64,000 nucleotides of DNA. Source: an uncultured Pantoea sp. GTDB taxonomy: Bacteria > Pseudomonadota > Gammaproteobacteria > Enterobacterales > Enterobacteriaceae. The stretch lies in NCBI GenBank assembly GCA_913778495.1, contig CAJYVD010000038.1:1-64000 (forward strand), read 5' to 3'. How positions within the stretch are numbered: position 1 is the first letter of the stretch; every line of letters begins with the position of its first letter. Position numbers and translations under genes: made by a program. This document shows, in pieces, positions 38,466-47,807 of this stretch. Under the pieces are notes generated by a model. The model was not told where the DNA came from and made no database searches. It saw nothing but the letters and a program-made list of their open reading frames with translations.

Positions 38466-39506
38466 ATGGATGAGTTCAAACCGGAAGACGAGTTAAAACC
38501 TGATGCCAGCGACCGCCGTCCTGTGCGCTCGCGCAAATCGTCTTCTGCGCCAAAAGCGAAAGCGCCGGTTTCCCGTCAGCATATGATGATGGGCGTTGGG
38601 ATTCTGGTCCTGCTGCTCGTGGTGCTGGGAATCGGTTCGGCCTTAACGGGGCCGGATGAGAAAAAAACGGCCAGCAATGCGAATAGCGGCGCGGCAGCAC
38701 CGTCGTCCGGCGCTGAAAAGAACATCGATCTCAGCGGCTCGGCGTCAATGAGCGGCCAGCAGGGCGCCACACCGTCGGCGGAAGCCAATACACCGCAAGC
38801 CAGCGTGCCGCCAACCAATGCGGCAACGCAGGCGCCAACGAGCGGTGAAGCGATTTCCATGCCGTCAGTCTCCTCTACGCCTACGCAGGCCGCGCCCGTT
38901 GATGCGCCAGCGAACCAGCAGCGCGTCACGCTGCCGGGGGATCTGAATAGCGCGCTGAACAATCAGCAAGGTCAAGTGGATAACGCGGCGCAAGGTGCCC
39001 AGGGCGGCAGCTCATTGCCGACCGCGCCTGCGACGGTAAGCGGGAACGCGAAAGCCATCGCGCCACCGGCCACCCGTGCAGAAACGCCTGTGCGCTACAG
39101 CGCACCGCGTGAGGCGCACAGCAGCAGCGCGCACAAAGCTACCGCGCCAGTGAAATCGGCGCCGGTCGCGAAAGATAATGCGTCACGCGCGCCCGCTGCG
39201 CATCACGCGCCAGCCAGTACCAGCAGTGCGGCCAGCACGTCGCTGCCTTCCGGCGGCAACTATACGCTGCAGCTGAGCGGTGCTTCGAAAGAAGCCAGCC
39301 TGAACGCGTGGGCACGCAAGCAAAACCTGAGCAATTACCACGTGTATAAAACCACGCGTAACGGCCAGCCGTGGTATGTGCTGGTGAGTGGCGCCTACGC
39401 AACGCCTGCCGATGCGAAACACGCCGCCGCCGCGCTGCCAGCAGAGGTGCGCGCCGCGAATCCGTGGGTGAAACCGCTGAGTCAGGTTAAGAAAGAGAGT
39501 CAGTAA
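38466..39506 (+). CDS. damX: Cell-division SPOR protein DamX
   Basis: Bitopic inner-membrane protein that localises to the septal ring. It has 346 residues, shorter than E. coli DamX (about 428). A basic cytoplasmic N-terminus precedes a single membrane helix (MMGVGILVLLLVVLGIGSAL, about 42-61), then a long low-complexity linker rich in Ser, Ala, Pro, Thr and Gln, and a C-terminal SPOR domain (NYTLQLSGASKEASLNAWA to about residue 340) that binds denuded septal glycans. ATG 38466 has GGAGGA just upstream. Length variation lies in the linker. Lies 159 bp after aroB. Confidence 0.93.
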   Translation: MDEFKPEDELKPDASDRRPVRSRKSSSAPKAKAPVSRQHMMMGVGILVLLLVVLGIGSALTGPDEKKTASNANSGAAAPSSGAEKNIDLSGSASMSGQQGATPSAEANTPQASVPPTNAATQAPTSGEAISMPSVSSTPTQAAPVDAPANQQRVTLPGDLNSALNNQQGQVDNAAQGAQGGSSLPTAPATVSGNAKAIAPPATRAETPVRYSAPREAHSSSAHKATAPVKSAPVAKDNASRAPAAHHAPASTSSAASTSLPSGGNYTLQLSGASKEASLNAWARKQNLSNYHVYKTTRNGQPWYVLVSGAYATPADAKHAAAALPAEVRAANPWVKPLSQVKKESQ

Positions 39507-39602
39507 GTGATGTGGGGTCGCGCTTACGCGGCCCTGTTTTAAGCGCAGAGCTGCTGTCGGTTCCACCACAGCCAATAATTAAGATGTATTAACCACGACA
39601 GC

Positions 39603-40415
39603 ATGAAGAAAAATCGCGCTTTCCTGAAATGGGCCGGAGGGAAATACCCGCTGCTTGACGATATTCGTCGTCATTTGCCGCAGGGTGATTGTTTAGTTGA
39701 ACCCTTTGTCGGCGCCGGCTCCGTATTTCTCAACACCGACTATGACCGCTACCATCTTGCGGACATTAACGGCGATCTCATTAATCTCTATAACATCGTT
39801 AAAACCCGCACCGCTGACTTTATCAACGATGCGCGCGCGCTGTTTAACGCCAGCGGCAATACGGCAGAGACCTACTACGCGAACCGCGTGGCGTTTAACG
39901 CCAGTCAGGATATCTATCAGCGCGCGATATTGTTCCTTTATCTCAACCGCCACGGCTACAACGGTCTGTGCCGCTATAACTTGCGCGGCGAGTTTAATGT
40001 GCCGTTTGGGCGCTATCGCAAACCCTATTTCCCTGAAGCCGAGCTGTTGTGGTTCGCCGAACGGGCGCAAAAAGCGACCTTTGTCTGTGAATCCTACGAT
40101 GTTACTCTGAACAGCGCGCGCGCGGGCTCGGTGGTGTATTGCGATCCCCCTTACGCGCCACTGTCCGCCACGGCGAACTTTACCGCATACCATACCAACA
40201 GCTTTAGCCTGCGTGAGCAGGAGCATCTGGCCGAGCTGGCCGGCAAGCTGGCGCAGGAAAACCGGATACCGGTGCTCATTTCTAACCACGACACGCTGTT
40301 AACGCGTGAATGGTATCAGAAGGCGGATTTACACGTAGTGAAAGCCCGGCGTTCCATCAGCCGAAGCATAAGCGGTCGCACGCACGTAGACGAACTGCTG
40401 GCGCTTTTCCGCTAG
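39603..40415 (+). CDS. dam: DNA adenine methyltransferase Dam
   Basis: Methylates adenine in GATC, marking the parental strand for mismatch repair and controlling SeqA and initiation timing. It has 270 residues. The S-adenosylmethionine-binding motif is [15 protein letters not shown] (about 7-21), with [10 protein letters not shown] near 35-44. The catalytic DPPY is at 181-184 in [12 protein letters not shown], the same number as E. coli. The target-recognition region includes [17 protein letters not shown]. Located between damX and rpe as in E. coli. Confidence 0.98.
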   Translation: MKKNRAFLKWAGGKYPLLDDIRRHLPQGDCLVEPFVGAGSVFLNTDYDRYHLADINGDLINLYNIVKTRTADFINDARALFNASGNTAETYYANRVAFNASQDIYQRAILFLYLNRHGYNGLCRYNLRGEFNVPFGRYRKPYFPEAELLWFAERAQKATFVCESYDVTLNSARAGSVVYCDPPYAPLSATANFTAYHTNSFSLREQEHLAELAGKLAQENRIPVLISNHDTLLTREWYQKADLHVVKARRSISRSISGRTHVDELLALFR

Positions 40416-40480
40416 CCTGTTTCGTCCGCGACCAACGCATTACGTCAGCTCCGGCTGGCGCACAAAATTGGGAGAATCGG

Positions 40481-41164
40481 ATGAAACAATTTTTACTGGC
40501 CCCATCAATCCTGGCCGCTGACTTCGCGCGTTTGGGTGAAGATACGGCAAAAGCGTTGGCGGCAGGGGGTGATGTGGTTCATTTCGACGTGATGGACAAC
40601 CACTATGTGCCCAATCTGACAATGGGGCCAATGGTACTGAAAGCGCTGCGCGATTACGGCATTACCGCACCGATTGACGTCCATCTCATGGTCAAACCGG
40701 TTGATGCGCTCATCCCCGAATTTGCCAAAGCGGGCGCTACCTATATCACTTTTCATCCCGAAGCCAGCGATCACGTCGATCGCACGCTGCAGCTGATCAA
40801 AGAGCACGGTTGTAAAGCCGGTTTGGTGTTCAACCCTGCTACGCCGCTGAGCTACCTCGATTACGTGATGGACAAGCTGGATATTATTTTGCTGATGTCC
40901 GTGAACCCCGGCTTCGGCGGGCAATCCTTTATTCCCGGTACGCTGGACAAGCTGCGTCAGGCGCGTCGCCTGATCGATCAAAGCGGCTATAACATCCGTC
41001 TTGAAGTGGACGGCGGCGTGAAAATCGACAATATCGGTCAGATTGCCGCAGCGGGTGCCGACATGTTCGTCGCCGGTTCAGCCATATTTGGTCATCCAGA
41101 CTACAAAAAAGTGATCGACGAAATGCGCAGCGAACTGGAGAAAGTGAATGGCTCATTTCACTGA
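40481..41164 (+). CDS. rpe: Ribulose-phosphate 3-epimerase
   Basis: Interconverts ribulose-5-phosphate and xylulose-5-phosphate in the pentose phosphate pathway. TIM-barrel enzyme of 227 residues. Metal- and substrate-binding segments are seen: [63 protein letters not shown] and LEVDGGVK with the second catalytic aspartate. ATG 40481 is preceded by GGGAGAA; the frame is open to 40310 inside dam, but that part is not family-like. Overlaps gph by 17 bp. Confidence 0.97.
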   Translation: MKQFLLAPSILAADFARLGEDTAKALAAGGDVVHFDVMDNHYVPNLTMGPMVLKALRDYGITAPIDVHLMVKPVDALIPEFAKAGATYITFHPEASDHVDRTLQLIKEHGCKAGLVFNPATPLSYLDYVMDKLDIILLMSVNPGFGGQSFIPGTLDKLRQARRLIDQSGYNIRLEVDGGVKIDNIGQIAAAGADMFVAGSAIFGHPDYKKVIDEMRSELEKVNGSFH

Positions 41165-41825
41165 TATCCGCGCGCTGGCGTTTGATCTCGATGGCACCCT
41201 GGTGCATAGCGCACCGGGGCTGGCCGACGCAATCGATCGGGCGCTGGGCGACATGCAGCTGCCGCCGCCGGGACTGGCGCTTGCCGCCACCTGGATTGGC
41301 AACGGTGCCGACGTGATGATGGCGCGCGCGTTGACGTGGGCGTTGGGCCGGGAGCCTCACGCGGAGGAGCTGCGTGAAGCGCGCGTGCTATTCGATAAGC
41401 ATTACGCTGTGACGGTGGACACGGGCAGCACGTTGTTTCCCGAGGTCAAGGAGACGTTGACTGCACTGCAGGCCCACGGTCTGCCGCTGGCCCTTGTGAC
41501 CAATAAACCCACGCCGTTTGTGGCGCCGCTGCTTAAGGCGCTCGGGATTGCCGACGCTTTTTCATTGATTGTTGGCGGGGACGATGTGGCGGAGAAAAAG
41601 CCACATCCAGCCGGGATTTTTCTGGTTCTTGGCCATTTTAGCGTGTTGCCAAAGCAGCTGCTGTTTGTTGGCGATTCGCGCAATGATATTCTCGCGGCGC
41701 AAGCTGCAGGCGTACCGAATGTCGGCATGACCTTTGGCTACAACTACGGTGAGCCTATCAGCACCAGCCAGCCTGATCTCACTCTGGATACTTTTAGCGA
41801 ACTTCTGCCCGCGCTCGGGCTGTAA
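41148..41825 (+). CDS. gph: Phosphoglycolate phosphatase
   Basis: HAD-superfamily phosphatase that dephosphorylates 2-phosphoglycolate formed during DNA repair. It has 225 residues, shorter than E. coli Gph (252), mainly through a shorter cap insertion and C-terminus. HAD motif I is [10 protein letters not shown] (nucleophile aspartate near residue 12), motif [18 protein letters not shown], motif [17 protein letters not shown], and motif [19 protein letters not shown]. Its ATG lies inside the end of rpe, a 17-bp overlap implying coupled translation. trpS follows after 15 bp. Confidence 0.94.
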   Translation: MAHFTDIRALAFDLDGTLVHSAPGLADAIDRALGDMQLPPPGLALAATWIGNGADVMMARALTWALGREPHAEELREARVLFDKHYAVTVDTGSTLFPEVKETLTALQAHGLPLALVTNKPTPFVAPLLKALGIADAFSLIVGGDDVAEKKPHPAGIFLVLGHFSVLPKQLLFVGDSRNDILAAQAAGVPNVGMTFGYNYGEPISTSQPDLTLDTFSELLPALGL

Positions 41826-41840
41826 TTATCAGGACATAAC

Positions 41841-42842
41841 ATGAAACCCATCGTTTTCAGCGGCGCCCAGCCTTCCGGTGAATTGACCATTGGTAACTAC
41901 ATGGGAGCGCTCCGCCAGTGGGTGCAGATGCAGGATGATTTCCACTGCATATACTGCATCGTGGATCTTCACGCGATTACCGTGCGTCAGGACCCGGCAG
42001 CCTTGCGCAAAGCGACGCTGGACACGCTGGCGCTCTACCTCGCCTGCGGCATCGATCCGGCGAAAAGCACTATTTTTGTTCAGTCGCACGTGCCGGAGCA
42101 TACGCAACTGAGCTGGATCCTGAACTGTTACGCCTATTTCGGCGAGCTGAGCCGCATGACGCAGTTCAAGGATAAATCGTCGCGTTACGAAGAGAACATC
42201 AACGCCGGGCTGTTCGACTATCCGGTGCTGATGGCGGCCGACATTCTGCTGTATCAAACCAATCAGGTGCCAGTAGGCGAAGATCAAAAACAGCATCTTG
42301 AGCTGAGTCGCGATATCGCCAGCCGCTTCAATGCGCTTTACGGCGACGTATTCCGTATTCCTGAGCCGTTTATTCCGAAGTCAGGCGCGCGCGTGATGTC
42401 GCTGCTTGAGCCGACGAAAAAAATGTCAAAGTCGGATGAAAACCGCAACAACGTGATTGGTCTGCTGGAAGATCCCAAATCGGTGGTCAAGAAGATCAAA
42501 CGCGCGGTTACCGATTCCGAGGAGCCGCCGGTGGTGCGCTATGACATCAAAGAAAAGGCTGGCGTTTCTAACCTGTTGGATATCCTGTCTGGCGTGACCG
42601 GCAAACCGGTCTCGGCGCTGGAGCAGGAATTTGAAGGCAAAATGTATGGCCACCTGAAGGGCGCGGTCGCCGACGCGGTGTCTGGCATGCTGACGGATCT
42701 GCAGGCGCGCTATCATCACTTCCGCAATGATGAAGCGCTGCTGAACCAAATTATGCGTGACGGCGCGGCAAAAGCCCGTGCGCAGGCGCAGGAGACGCTG
42801 AAGAAAGTGTATGAAGCCGTTGGCTTTGTGCCGCATCCCTAA
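41841..42842 (+). CDS. trpS: Tryptophanyl-tRNA synthetase
   Basis: Class I aminoacyl-tRNA synthetase charging tRNA-Trp. It has 333 residues, as in E. coli. The N-terminal ATP-binding signature is [19 protein letters not shown] (TIGN replaces HIGH, usual for the family), with [10 protein letters not shown], the [17 protein letters not shown] substrate region, and the KMSKS loop intact in [14 protein letters not shown] near residue 195. It ends the aroKB-dam-rpe-gph-trpS run and is followed by a strong bidirectional terminator. Confidence 0.98.
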   Translation: MKPIVFSGAQPSGELTIGNYMGALRQWVQMQDDFHCIYCIVDLHAITVRQDPAALRKATLDTLALYLACGIDPAKSTIFVQSHVPEHTQLSWILNCYAYFGELSRMTQFKDKSSRYEENINAGLFDYPVLMAADILLYQTNQVPVGEDQKQHLELSRDIASRFNALYGDVFRIPEPFIPKSGARVMSLLEPTKKMSKSDENRNNVIGLLEDPKSVVKKIKRAVTDSEEPPVVRYDIKEKAGVSNLLDILSGVTGKPVSALEQEFEGKMYGHLKGAVADAVSGMLTDLQARYHHFRNDEALLNQIMRDGAAKARAQAQETLKKVYEAVGFVPHP

Positions 42843-42862
42843 GCGTTAAACTGCACTAGCGA

Positions 42863-42891
42863 AACGGCGAGCGCGGTGCTCGCCGTTTTTA
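42863..42891. terminator. Bidirectional terminator after trpS
   Basis: ACGGCGAGC and GCTCGCCGT form a stem around GCGGT, followed by TTTTTA on the plus strand. It overlaps the stop codon of the convergent secreted-protein gene by three bases; the minus-strand T-run is only short, so termination in that direction is weaker. Confidence 0.85.
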
Positions 42892-43335
42892 TTTCACCCG
42901 ACGCAACGACAGCTGGGCGCCGTCCCAAAACAGCCGCGCATTGCCGTCAGCCAGTACGCTCAGTACCGCGCCGGGCGCGGGTCCCCAAGGCTGATTATCA
43001 CAGGTCACATTAAAGCCATAGCGGAAGTTGAAATCCTTGTCCTGCTGCGCCCCGTTGGCCGCGCTTAAGCGCGGTTTGCCTTTGCAGTTGTCTTGGGCAG
43101 GCGTAATGCTGCGCTCGGCGGTGCCGCGCGTCCAGACAATGGCATTGGGTTTGAAGGCCACGCGCGCGCCCATGAACTGCGGATCGTTTTTGATGTAAAT
43201 TTGCCCACTCTGCGGTTTGGGTTTGACGCCCACAACTTGCCATTCGCCTTGCACGCTTGACCACGTCACCGGGGCAGCCGTGACCGTCGCGCTCAGCGGT
43301 ATCAGCAGCGCGCCGACCAGGGGAATAATGCGCAT
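42889..43335 (-). CDS. Hypothetical secreted protein
   Basis: A 148-residue protein I do not recognise. It has a signal peptide (MRIIPLVGALLIPLSATVTA, cleavage after A-A near residue 21) and a mature part of about 127 residues. That part has two cysteines (DNCKGKP and NVTCDNQ) that could form a disulfide, and a beta-rich pattern: VQGEWQVVGVKP, IYIKNDPQFMGARVAFKPNAIVW, GAVLSVLADGNARLFWDGAQLSLRRVK. The WQVVGV opening and the late LSVLADGNARLFWDG strand recall small lipocalin-like or META-type periplasmic domains, but this is only an impression. ATG 43335 has AAGGAG at six bases. It lies between trpS and codA, where E. coli has nirBDC-cysG. Confidence 0.8.
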   Translation of the reverse strand: MRIIPLVGALLIPLSATVTAAPVTWSSVQGEWQVVGVKPKPQSGQIYIKNDPQFMGARVAFKPNAIVWTRGTAERSITPAQDNCKGKPRLSAANGAQQDKDFNFRYGFNVTCDNQPWGPAPGAVLSVLADGNARLFWDGAQLSLRRVK

Positions 43336-43572
43336 AAAAACTCCTTGATAATCAGTGAACAGAGCCAGTTTGGCGGGAAAGCGCAGACATGTACAGCATA
43401 ACGGCGTCCTGACCTCTCCCCGTTGTTCTACTAAAACGACCAAACTGGCGCGATATGCCGTCTTTCTTACTTATTTTCTGTGTGCTGCCGCGACGGCAGG
43501 CAAAAAACCTATGACGCCTGCCGCCCGATTTCCGTGCTAGTTTAGCGAGAAACAGCTTAACAGGAGGCAAGC

Positions 43573-44856
43573 ATGGCAAACCGCGCACTTGAATGGATCA
43601 CTAACCTGCGTTTGGCGGGTCAGCAGGGGCTCTGGCAGATGGCGATCGCACAGGGCAAGATTGCCGCTCTTCATCCGCAACCCGCGCAAAATCTCCCGCA
43701 AGACAACGTGCTGGACGCGGAAGGCGGCTTGGCGCATGCCCCCTTTATTGAGCCGCATATTCATCTCGACACCACGCAAACCGCCGGAGAGCCTGCGTGG
43801 AATCAATCCGGCACGCTGTTTGAAGGCATTGAGCGCTGGGCCGAGCGCAAGGCGCTACTCAGCCACGAGGACGTGAAGCAGCGCGCGCGGCAAACGCTAA
43901 AATGGCAAATCGCCAACGGCATCCAGCACGTGCGGACTCACGTAGACGTTTCCGACCCGACGCTCACGGCGTTGAAAGCGATGCTGGAGGTAAAAGCCGA
44001 GATGGCGCCGTGGATCGCGATCCAGATCGTGGCTTTTCCTCAAGAGGGGATTCTCTCTTACCCCAACGGCGAAGCGCTGTTGGAAGAGTCGCTGCGCATG
44101 GGCGCGGATGTTGTGGGCGCTATCCCGCATTATGAATTCACCCGCGAATATGGCGTGGAATCGCTGCACAAAGCTTTTGCGCTGGCTAATCGTTACGACC
44201 GGCTGGTGGATGTGCACTGTGATGAAATTGATGACGAGCAGTCGCGTTTTGTAGAGACCGTGGCGGCGCTGGCGCACCGCGATGGCAATGGCGAACGCGT
44301 TACCGCCAGCCATACCACCGCGATGCACTCGTACAATAACGCCTATACCTCACGGCTGTTCCGGCTGTTGAAGCTGTCAAAAATCAACTTCGTGGCTAAT
44401 CCGCTGGTGAATATCCATCTGCAAGGGCGCTTTGATAGCTATCCGAAACGGCGCGGCATTACGCGTGTGAAAGAGCTGCTGGAGGCGGATATCAATGTCT
44501 GCTTTGGGCACGATGATGTCTTTGATCCTTGGTATCCCCTTGGGACGGCGAGCATGCTTCAGGTGCTGCATATGGGGCTGCACGTCTGCCAGCTCATGGG
44601 CTATGAGCAAATCGATGATGGCCTGCGGTTAATCGCCGAAAACAGCGCGAAAACGCTGCAGCTGGCAAACTATGGCCTGAAGGAAGGGGATGATGCCAGC
44701 TTGGTGATTTTGCCTGCGGAGAGCGGCTTTGATGCGGTCAGGCGCCAGGTACCGGTGCGCTATTCGGTGCGCAAAGGCGCACTGATTGCCGCGACCGAGC
44801 CCGCGCGGAGTGAAATTTATCTGGATGACACGGAAGCCGTGACCTTTACGCGCTGA
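43573..44856 (+). CDS. codA: Cytosine deaminase
   Basis: Amidohydrolase that deaminates cytosine to uracil, salvaging pyrimidine and ammonia. It has 427 residues, same as E. coli CodA, and close to it throughout. Metal ligands are seen in [15 protein letters not shown] (HxH near 62-64), [11 protein letters not shown] (His near 215), [10 protein letters not shown] (His near 247) and [15 protein letters not shown] (Asp near 314). The cytosine permease codB, which normally precedes codA, is absent nearby, so cytosine must enter through another transporter. ATG 43573 has AGGAGG upstream. Convergent with tsgA. Confidence 0.96.
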   Translation: MANRALEWITNLRLAGQQGLWQMAIAQGKIAALHPQPAQNLPQDNVLDAEGGLAHAPFIEPHIHLDTTQTAGEPAWNQSGTLFEGIERWAERKALLSHEDVKQRARQTLKWQIANGIQHVRTHVDVSDPTLTALKAMLEVKAEMAPWIAIQIVAFPQEGILSYPNGEALLEESLRMGADVVGAIPHYEFTREYGVESLHKAFALANRYDRLVDVHCDEIDDEQSRFVETVAALAHRDGNGERVTASHTTAMHSYNNAYTSRLFRLLKLSKINFVANPLVNIHLQGRFDSYPKRRGITRVKELLEADINVCFGHDDVFDPWYPLGTASMLQVLHMGLHVCQLMGYEQIDDGLRLIAENSAKTLQLANYGLKEGDDASLVILPAESGFDAVRRQVPVRYSVRKGALIAATEPARSEIYLDDTEAVTFTR

Positions 44857-44866
44857 TGTAATAAGC

Positions 44867-44888
44867 CGGGGCGACCTTGGCCGCCCCG
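44867..44888. terminator. Hairpin between codA and tsgA
   Basis: CGGGGCG (44867-44873) and CGCCCCG (44882-44888) form a 7-bp stem between convergent genes. No T-run follows on either strand. Confidence 0.45.
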
Positions 44889-44900
44889 ACAGTAACGCGA

Positions 44901-46082
44901 TTAATGCGAAGCGCCGTGGCTGTACTGACGGTGCCGAGTCACAAACCCCAGCAGCACGCACATCACGAATACCACCGCATACAAACCGTTGGCGGTTGAG
45001 AGTGCCGCGTGTGCGCCGCCTTTGGCCACAATCGGGCCGGTAACCACGAACGTCAGCATGGTGCCCACGGTGCCGCAGGTCAGAATAAAGTTCACCAGCT
45101 TGGGCGAGGAGACGCGCGTTTGCATCGATCCCAGCGTGATAATGGTGGTGTAAATGGCGCTGGAGAAGAAGCCAAGTGCCATGATGATCCAGTGCAGCAT
45201 TCCGGCGTTTTCAGTGGTCACAAACCAGTACATCAGCCCGGTCGCGAGCGCGGCCAGCACCATCAAAATGCGTTGCAGATCGAAGAAGCGCAGCAGGAAG
45301 CTGAAGGCCCACATGCCGACCATATACGCCGTCCAGAAGTTACCGACCAGCTGACCCGCAGAGGCGATATCCATGCCCATAGATTTGGTCGCGTACTCTG
45401 GCACCCAAGAGATAAAGCCCAGCTGGCCAAGAATGTAGCACAGTGCTGCAATCGACAGAAACAGCACGCCAACACCCCATTTCTCGCGCTGTGCGCCCTG
45501 CACCGCGGGTTCGTTTTTCAGCTGTGGGAACTCCACCATCAGCGTCAGAATAAAGATCGCCACATAAATCACACCGATGCAGGCATACACCCAGTACCAC
45601 GGCAGTGCGCGCGCCAGCAGAATGCCCGCGATGATGGGAAAAATGGTGCCCGCCATGCTAAAGAACGAGTCGGTGAACAGCAGGCGCGATCCGCGCTGAC
45701 GTCCATCGTACAGGTGCGTGATCAGGAAGGTCCCGATGGACATGGTGATGCCGCTGACCACGCCCAGCACGAACATACACAGCGAAAAGACGCTGAGATT
45801 ATGGCTGGTCATCAAGCCTGCAACGGCGAGGATCATCAGCACAAAGCCGAAGATCAATTGGCGCTTGAGCGGCACAATCACCATCAGCCAGGCATTCAGA
45901 AACACGGCGACCAGAATACCGGCATTGAGGAAGGTGAAAGTATTGCTCATTTCTGAAATGGGCATCTGGAAATATTGGGCAATATTATCCAGGACCATAC
46001 CGGTCACGATCACCAGTGCGCCAGTGAGCGCATAGGAGAAAAAGCTAATCCAGGTAAGGCCAATGCGATTACGGTTTGTCAT
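44901..46082 (-). CDS. tsgA: MFS transporter TsgA
   Basis: Major facilitator superfamily permease of 393 residues, the E. coli length, with about twelve hydrophobic helices, for example [76 protein letters not shown], and [20 protein letters not shown]. In Salmonella it was named for tellurite and selenite resistance; its natural substrate is not established. ATG 46082 ([15 protein letters not shown]) fits the family; the frame extends 25 codons upstream without similarity. Divergent from ppiA across a region with CRP- and PurR-like boxes. Confidence 0.94.
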   Translation of the reverse strand: MTNRNRIGLTWISFFSYALTGALVIVTGMVLDNIAQYFQMPISEMSNTFTFLNAGILVAVFLNAWLMVIVPLKRQLIFGFVLMILAVAGLMTSHNLSVFSLCMFVLGVVSGITMSIGTFLITHLYDGRQRGSRLLFTDSFFSMAGTIFPIIAGILLARALPWYWVYACIGVIYVAIFILTLMVEFPQLKNEPAVQGAQREKWGVGVLFLSIAALCYILGQLGFISWVPEYATKSMGMDIASAGQLVGNFWTAYMVGMWAFSFLLRFFDLQRILMVLAALATGLMYWFVTTENAGMLHWIIMALGFFSSAIYTTIITLGSMQTRVSSPKLVNFILTCGTVGTMLTFVVTGPIVAKGGAHAALSTANGLYAVVFVMCVLLGFVTRHRQYSHGASH

Positions 46083-46189
46083 GTTCTGAACCTGTGGTGC
46101 GCCGAGGCGGCAAAAAGTGTCATGAATTGTAAATCCAACTGTGATCTTAATAAACAACGAGTGAAATGAGCACGAATTATTTCATTAAT

Positions 46190-46220
46190 AGTGTGATTTT
46201 CGTCACGCAAATGTTTGCGT
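46190..46220. promoter_or_regulatory. Overlapping CRP-like and PurR-like sites between tsgA and ppiA
   Basis: TGTGATTTTCGTCACG at 46192-46207 fits the CRP pattern TGTGA-N6-TCACA except for the last base. Overlapping its right end, ACGCAAATGTTTGCGT at 46205-46220 is a perfect 16-bp palindrome differing by one base from the PurR consensus ACGCAAACGTTTGCGT. The pair sits about 110-125 bp from both start codons. E. coli ppiA is known to respond to cAMP-CRP and to the LacI-family regulator CytR. Which LacI-family protein binds here is an inference. Confidence 0.65.
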
Positions 46221-46342
46221 CGCGACAAATAGACAAACTCGGATACATCCACGTAAAAATAGGTAAAACGCTGGCTCTTGAATTACATGCTCTTTACAAT
46301 CATTCTCGTTTTGAGCGAGCTCACTCTGGTAAGGAACCTTTC

Positions 46343-46915
46343 ATGTTTAAACGTACTTTGACAGCGGCCGTGGCCCTGTTAGCCCTTTCTTCGGTATCCG
46401 CTTCCGCGCTGGCAGCAAAAGGGGATGCCCATGTGCTGCTCACCACTTCTGCGGGCAATATCGAACTTGAACTGAATAATCAAAAAGCCCCGATCTCAGT
46501 AAAAAACTTTGTCGACTACGTAAACAACGGTTTTTATAACAACACCATTTTCCATCGCGTGATCCCCGGCTTTATGATTCAGGGCGGCGGCTTTACCGCT
46601 GACATGAAGCAGAAGCAGACCGTCGCGCCGATCAAAAACGAAGCGGATAACGGCCTGCGCAATCTGCGCGGCACCATTTCGATGGCGCGTACCGCCGAGA
46701 AAGACAGCGCCACCAGCCAGTTCTTCCTGAATGTGGCGGATAACGCGTTCCTCGACCACGGTCAGCGCGATTTCGGCTATGCGGTGTTTGGCAAAGTGGT
46801 AAAAGGCATGGACGTGGTCGATAAGATCGCCCAGGTGCCAACCAAAGACGTAGGCCCTTACCAAAACGTTCCGTCTAAACCCGTGGTTATTCTCTCCGCA
46901 AAAGTCCTGCCGTAA
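46343..46915 (+). CDS. ppiA: Periplasmic peptidyl-prolyl cis-trans isomerase A
   Basis: Cyclophilin that speeds proline isomerisation of exported proteins. It has 190 residues, same as E. coli. A signal peptide ([24 protein letters not shown], cleavage near 24) precedes a single cyclophilin domain with the catalytic arginine in [16 protein letters not shown] near 67 and downstream active-site residues in [21 protein letters not shown] 46343 is preceded by AAGGA; the frame is open from 46166, but the upstream portion is regulatory DNA. The spacing to yhfG is 97 bp. Confidence 0.97.
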   Translation: MFKRTLTAAVALLALSSVSASALAAKGDAHVLLTTSAGNIELELNNQKAPISVKNFVDYVNNGFYNNTIFHRVIPGFMIQGGGFTADMKQKQTVAPIKNEADNGLRNLRGTISMARTAEKDSATSQFFLNVADNAFLDHGQRDFGYAVFGKVVKGMDVVDKIAQVPTKDVGPYQNVPSKPVVILSAKVLP

Positions 46916-47012
46916 ACGCCTGGCGCGTCATTAACCGATGGCGCGGCTGGCTCGCTCCGGCAAAGCAGAAATTTGCTCTTATACTTAGGGCACACTGCCT
47001 GCCGGAGGTCCT

Positions 47013-47177
47013 ATGACCAGCAAACTGACCGACAAACAAAAAAACACCCTGTGGCAACAGCGTCGCCTGGCCAGTTATCAAGCCAGCTGCCGTCTCGCCG
47101 GTTACACGCTCAGCGATATTCCGCTCGACGATGCCGACGCACGTCTGGCCTCGTTAAGGAGGCAGTATGGCGGATAA
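47013..47177 (+). CDS. yhfG: Fic antitoxin-like protein YhfG (FicA)
   Basis: A 54-residue protein (MTSKLTDKQKNTLWQQRRL...RRQYGG), a member of the YhfG/FicA family that binds Fic proteins and blocks ATP with an inhibitory helix. The family's inhibitory motif is [S/T]xxxE[G/N]. The matching place here reads S25-CRL-A29-G30, so the glutamate that would contact the Fic arginine is alanine. The start ATG 47013 has GGAGG at six bases. The stop overlaps the fic start by 11 bp (fic ATG at 47167), the usual antitoxin-first arrangement with coupled translation. Partner identification rests on position, size and sequence resemblance. Confidence 0.88.
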   Translation: MTSKLTDKQKNTLWQQRRLASYQASCRLAGYTLSDIPLDDADARLASLRRQYGG

Positions 47178-47766
47178 CAGCCTGGCAGTCCGCGATCCCT
47201 ATCTGTGGCAGAACGATCCGGTGTTAAAAAACCGCTTGGATATTCACGATGAGGCGCAGCTGCGCAAAGCGGAGCTGGCATTCAGCGCTGCGCGCCTGGC
47301 GACGCTCGAACTGGGACCGCGCACCCTCGGCATGCCGTGGCTGCGCCATATCCATTTCACCCTGTTCCAGGATCTCTACAGTTGGGCGGGTGAGCTGCGC
47401 ACGATCGATATGTGGCACCATGAAACCCCTTGCTGCCACTGCGAATACATCGAAACGCAGGGCAATGCGCTGATGGACGAGCTGGAAAATGAAAACTGGC
47501 TGAGCGAGCTGCCGCAAGACGCGTTCGTGACGCGCCTGGCACACTATGTGGTTGAGATGCACGTACTGCACCCCTTCCGCGCGGGAAACGGGCGCGCCCA
47601 GCGTATTTTCTTTGAGCAGCTGGCGCTGCATGCCGGCTATCTGCTGGAGTGGTCGGTGTTGGAAAGCGACGGCTGGAACAGTGCGCTGATTGCCGCGCTC
47701 GAGAGCGACGGCAACCTGGATAGCCTGCACGCGCAGTTGGCAAAAGTGGTAAGTCCCGCGCGGTAA
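47167..47766 (+). CDS. fic: Fic-domain protein (putative AMP transferase)
   Basis: Fic-fold protein of 199 residues, possibly transferring AMP from ATP to target proteins. The core signature is at 135-146: HPFRAGNGRAQR. Canonical active motifs read HPFx[D/E]GNGRxxR; here histidine 135, N141, R143 and R146 are kept, but the Mg-coordinating acidic residue is alanine 139. From memory, E. coli K-12 Fic is also non-canonical here (HPFRVGSGLAQR), so part of this may be a subfamily trait. A flap region is visible around MWHHETPCCHCEYIE. Directly downstream of yhfG and 41 bp before pabA, as in E. coli. Confidence 0.93.
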   Translation: MADNSLAVRDPYLWQNDPVLKNRLDIHDEAQLRKAELAFSAARLATLELGPRTLGMPWLRHIHFTLFQDLYSWAGELRTIDMWHHETPCCHCEYIETQGNALMDELENENWLSELPQDAFVTRLAHYVVEMHVLHPFRAGNGRAQRIFFEQLALHAGYLLEWSVLESDGWNSALIAALESDGNLDSLHAQLAKVVSPAR

Positions 47767-47807
47767 AATGCGTAGAATAGCGGCGGTTTTACTGACCCGA
47801 GGGCTTT

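Noticed and set aside
40310-40480. N-terminal extension of rpe into dam
   Set aside because: The upstream codons are dam in another frame; a ribosome site precedes ATG 40481.
45009-45956. 315-codon plus-strand frame opposite tsgA
   Set aside because: Extremely rich in His, Gln, Arg and Glu, the mirror of hydrophobic codons of a membrane protein; not a gene.
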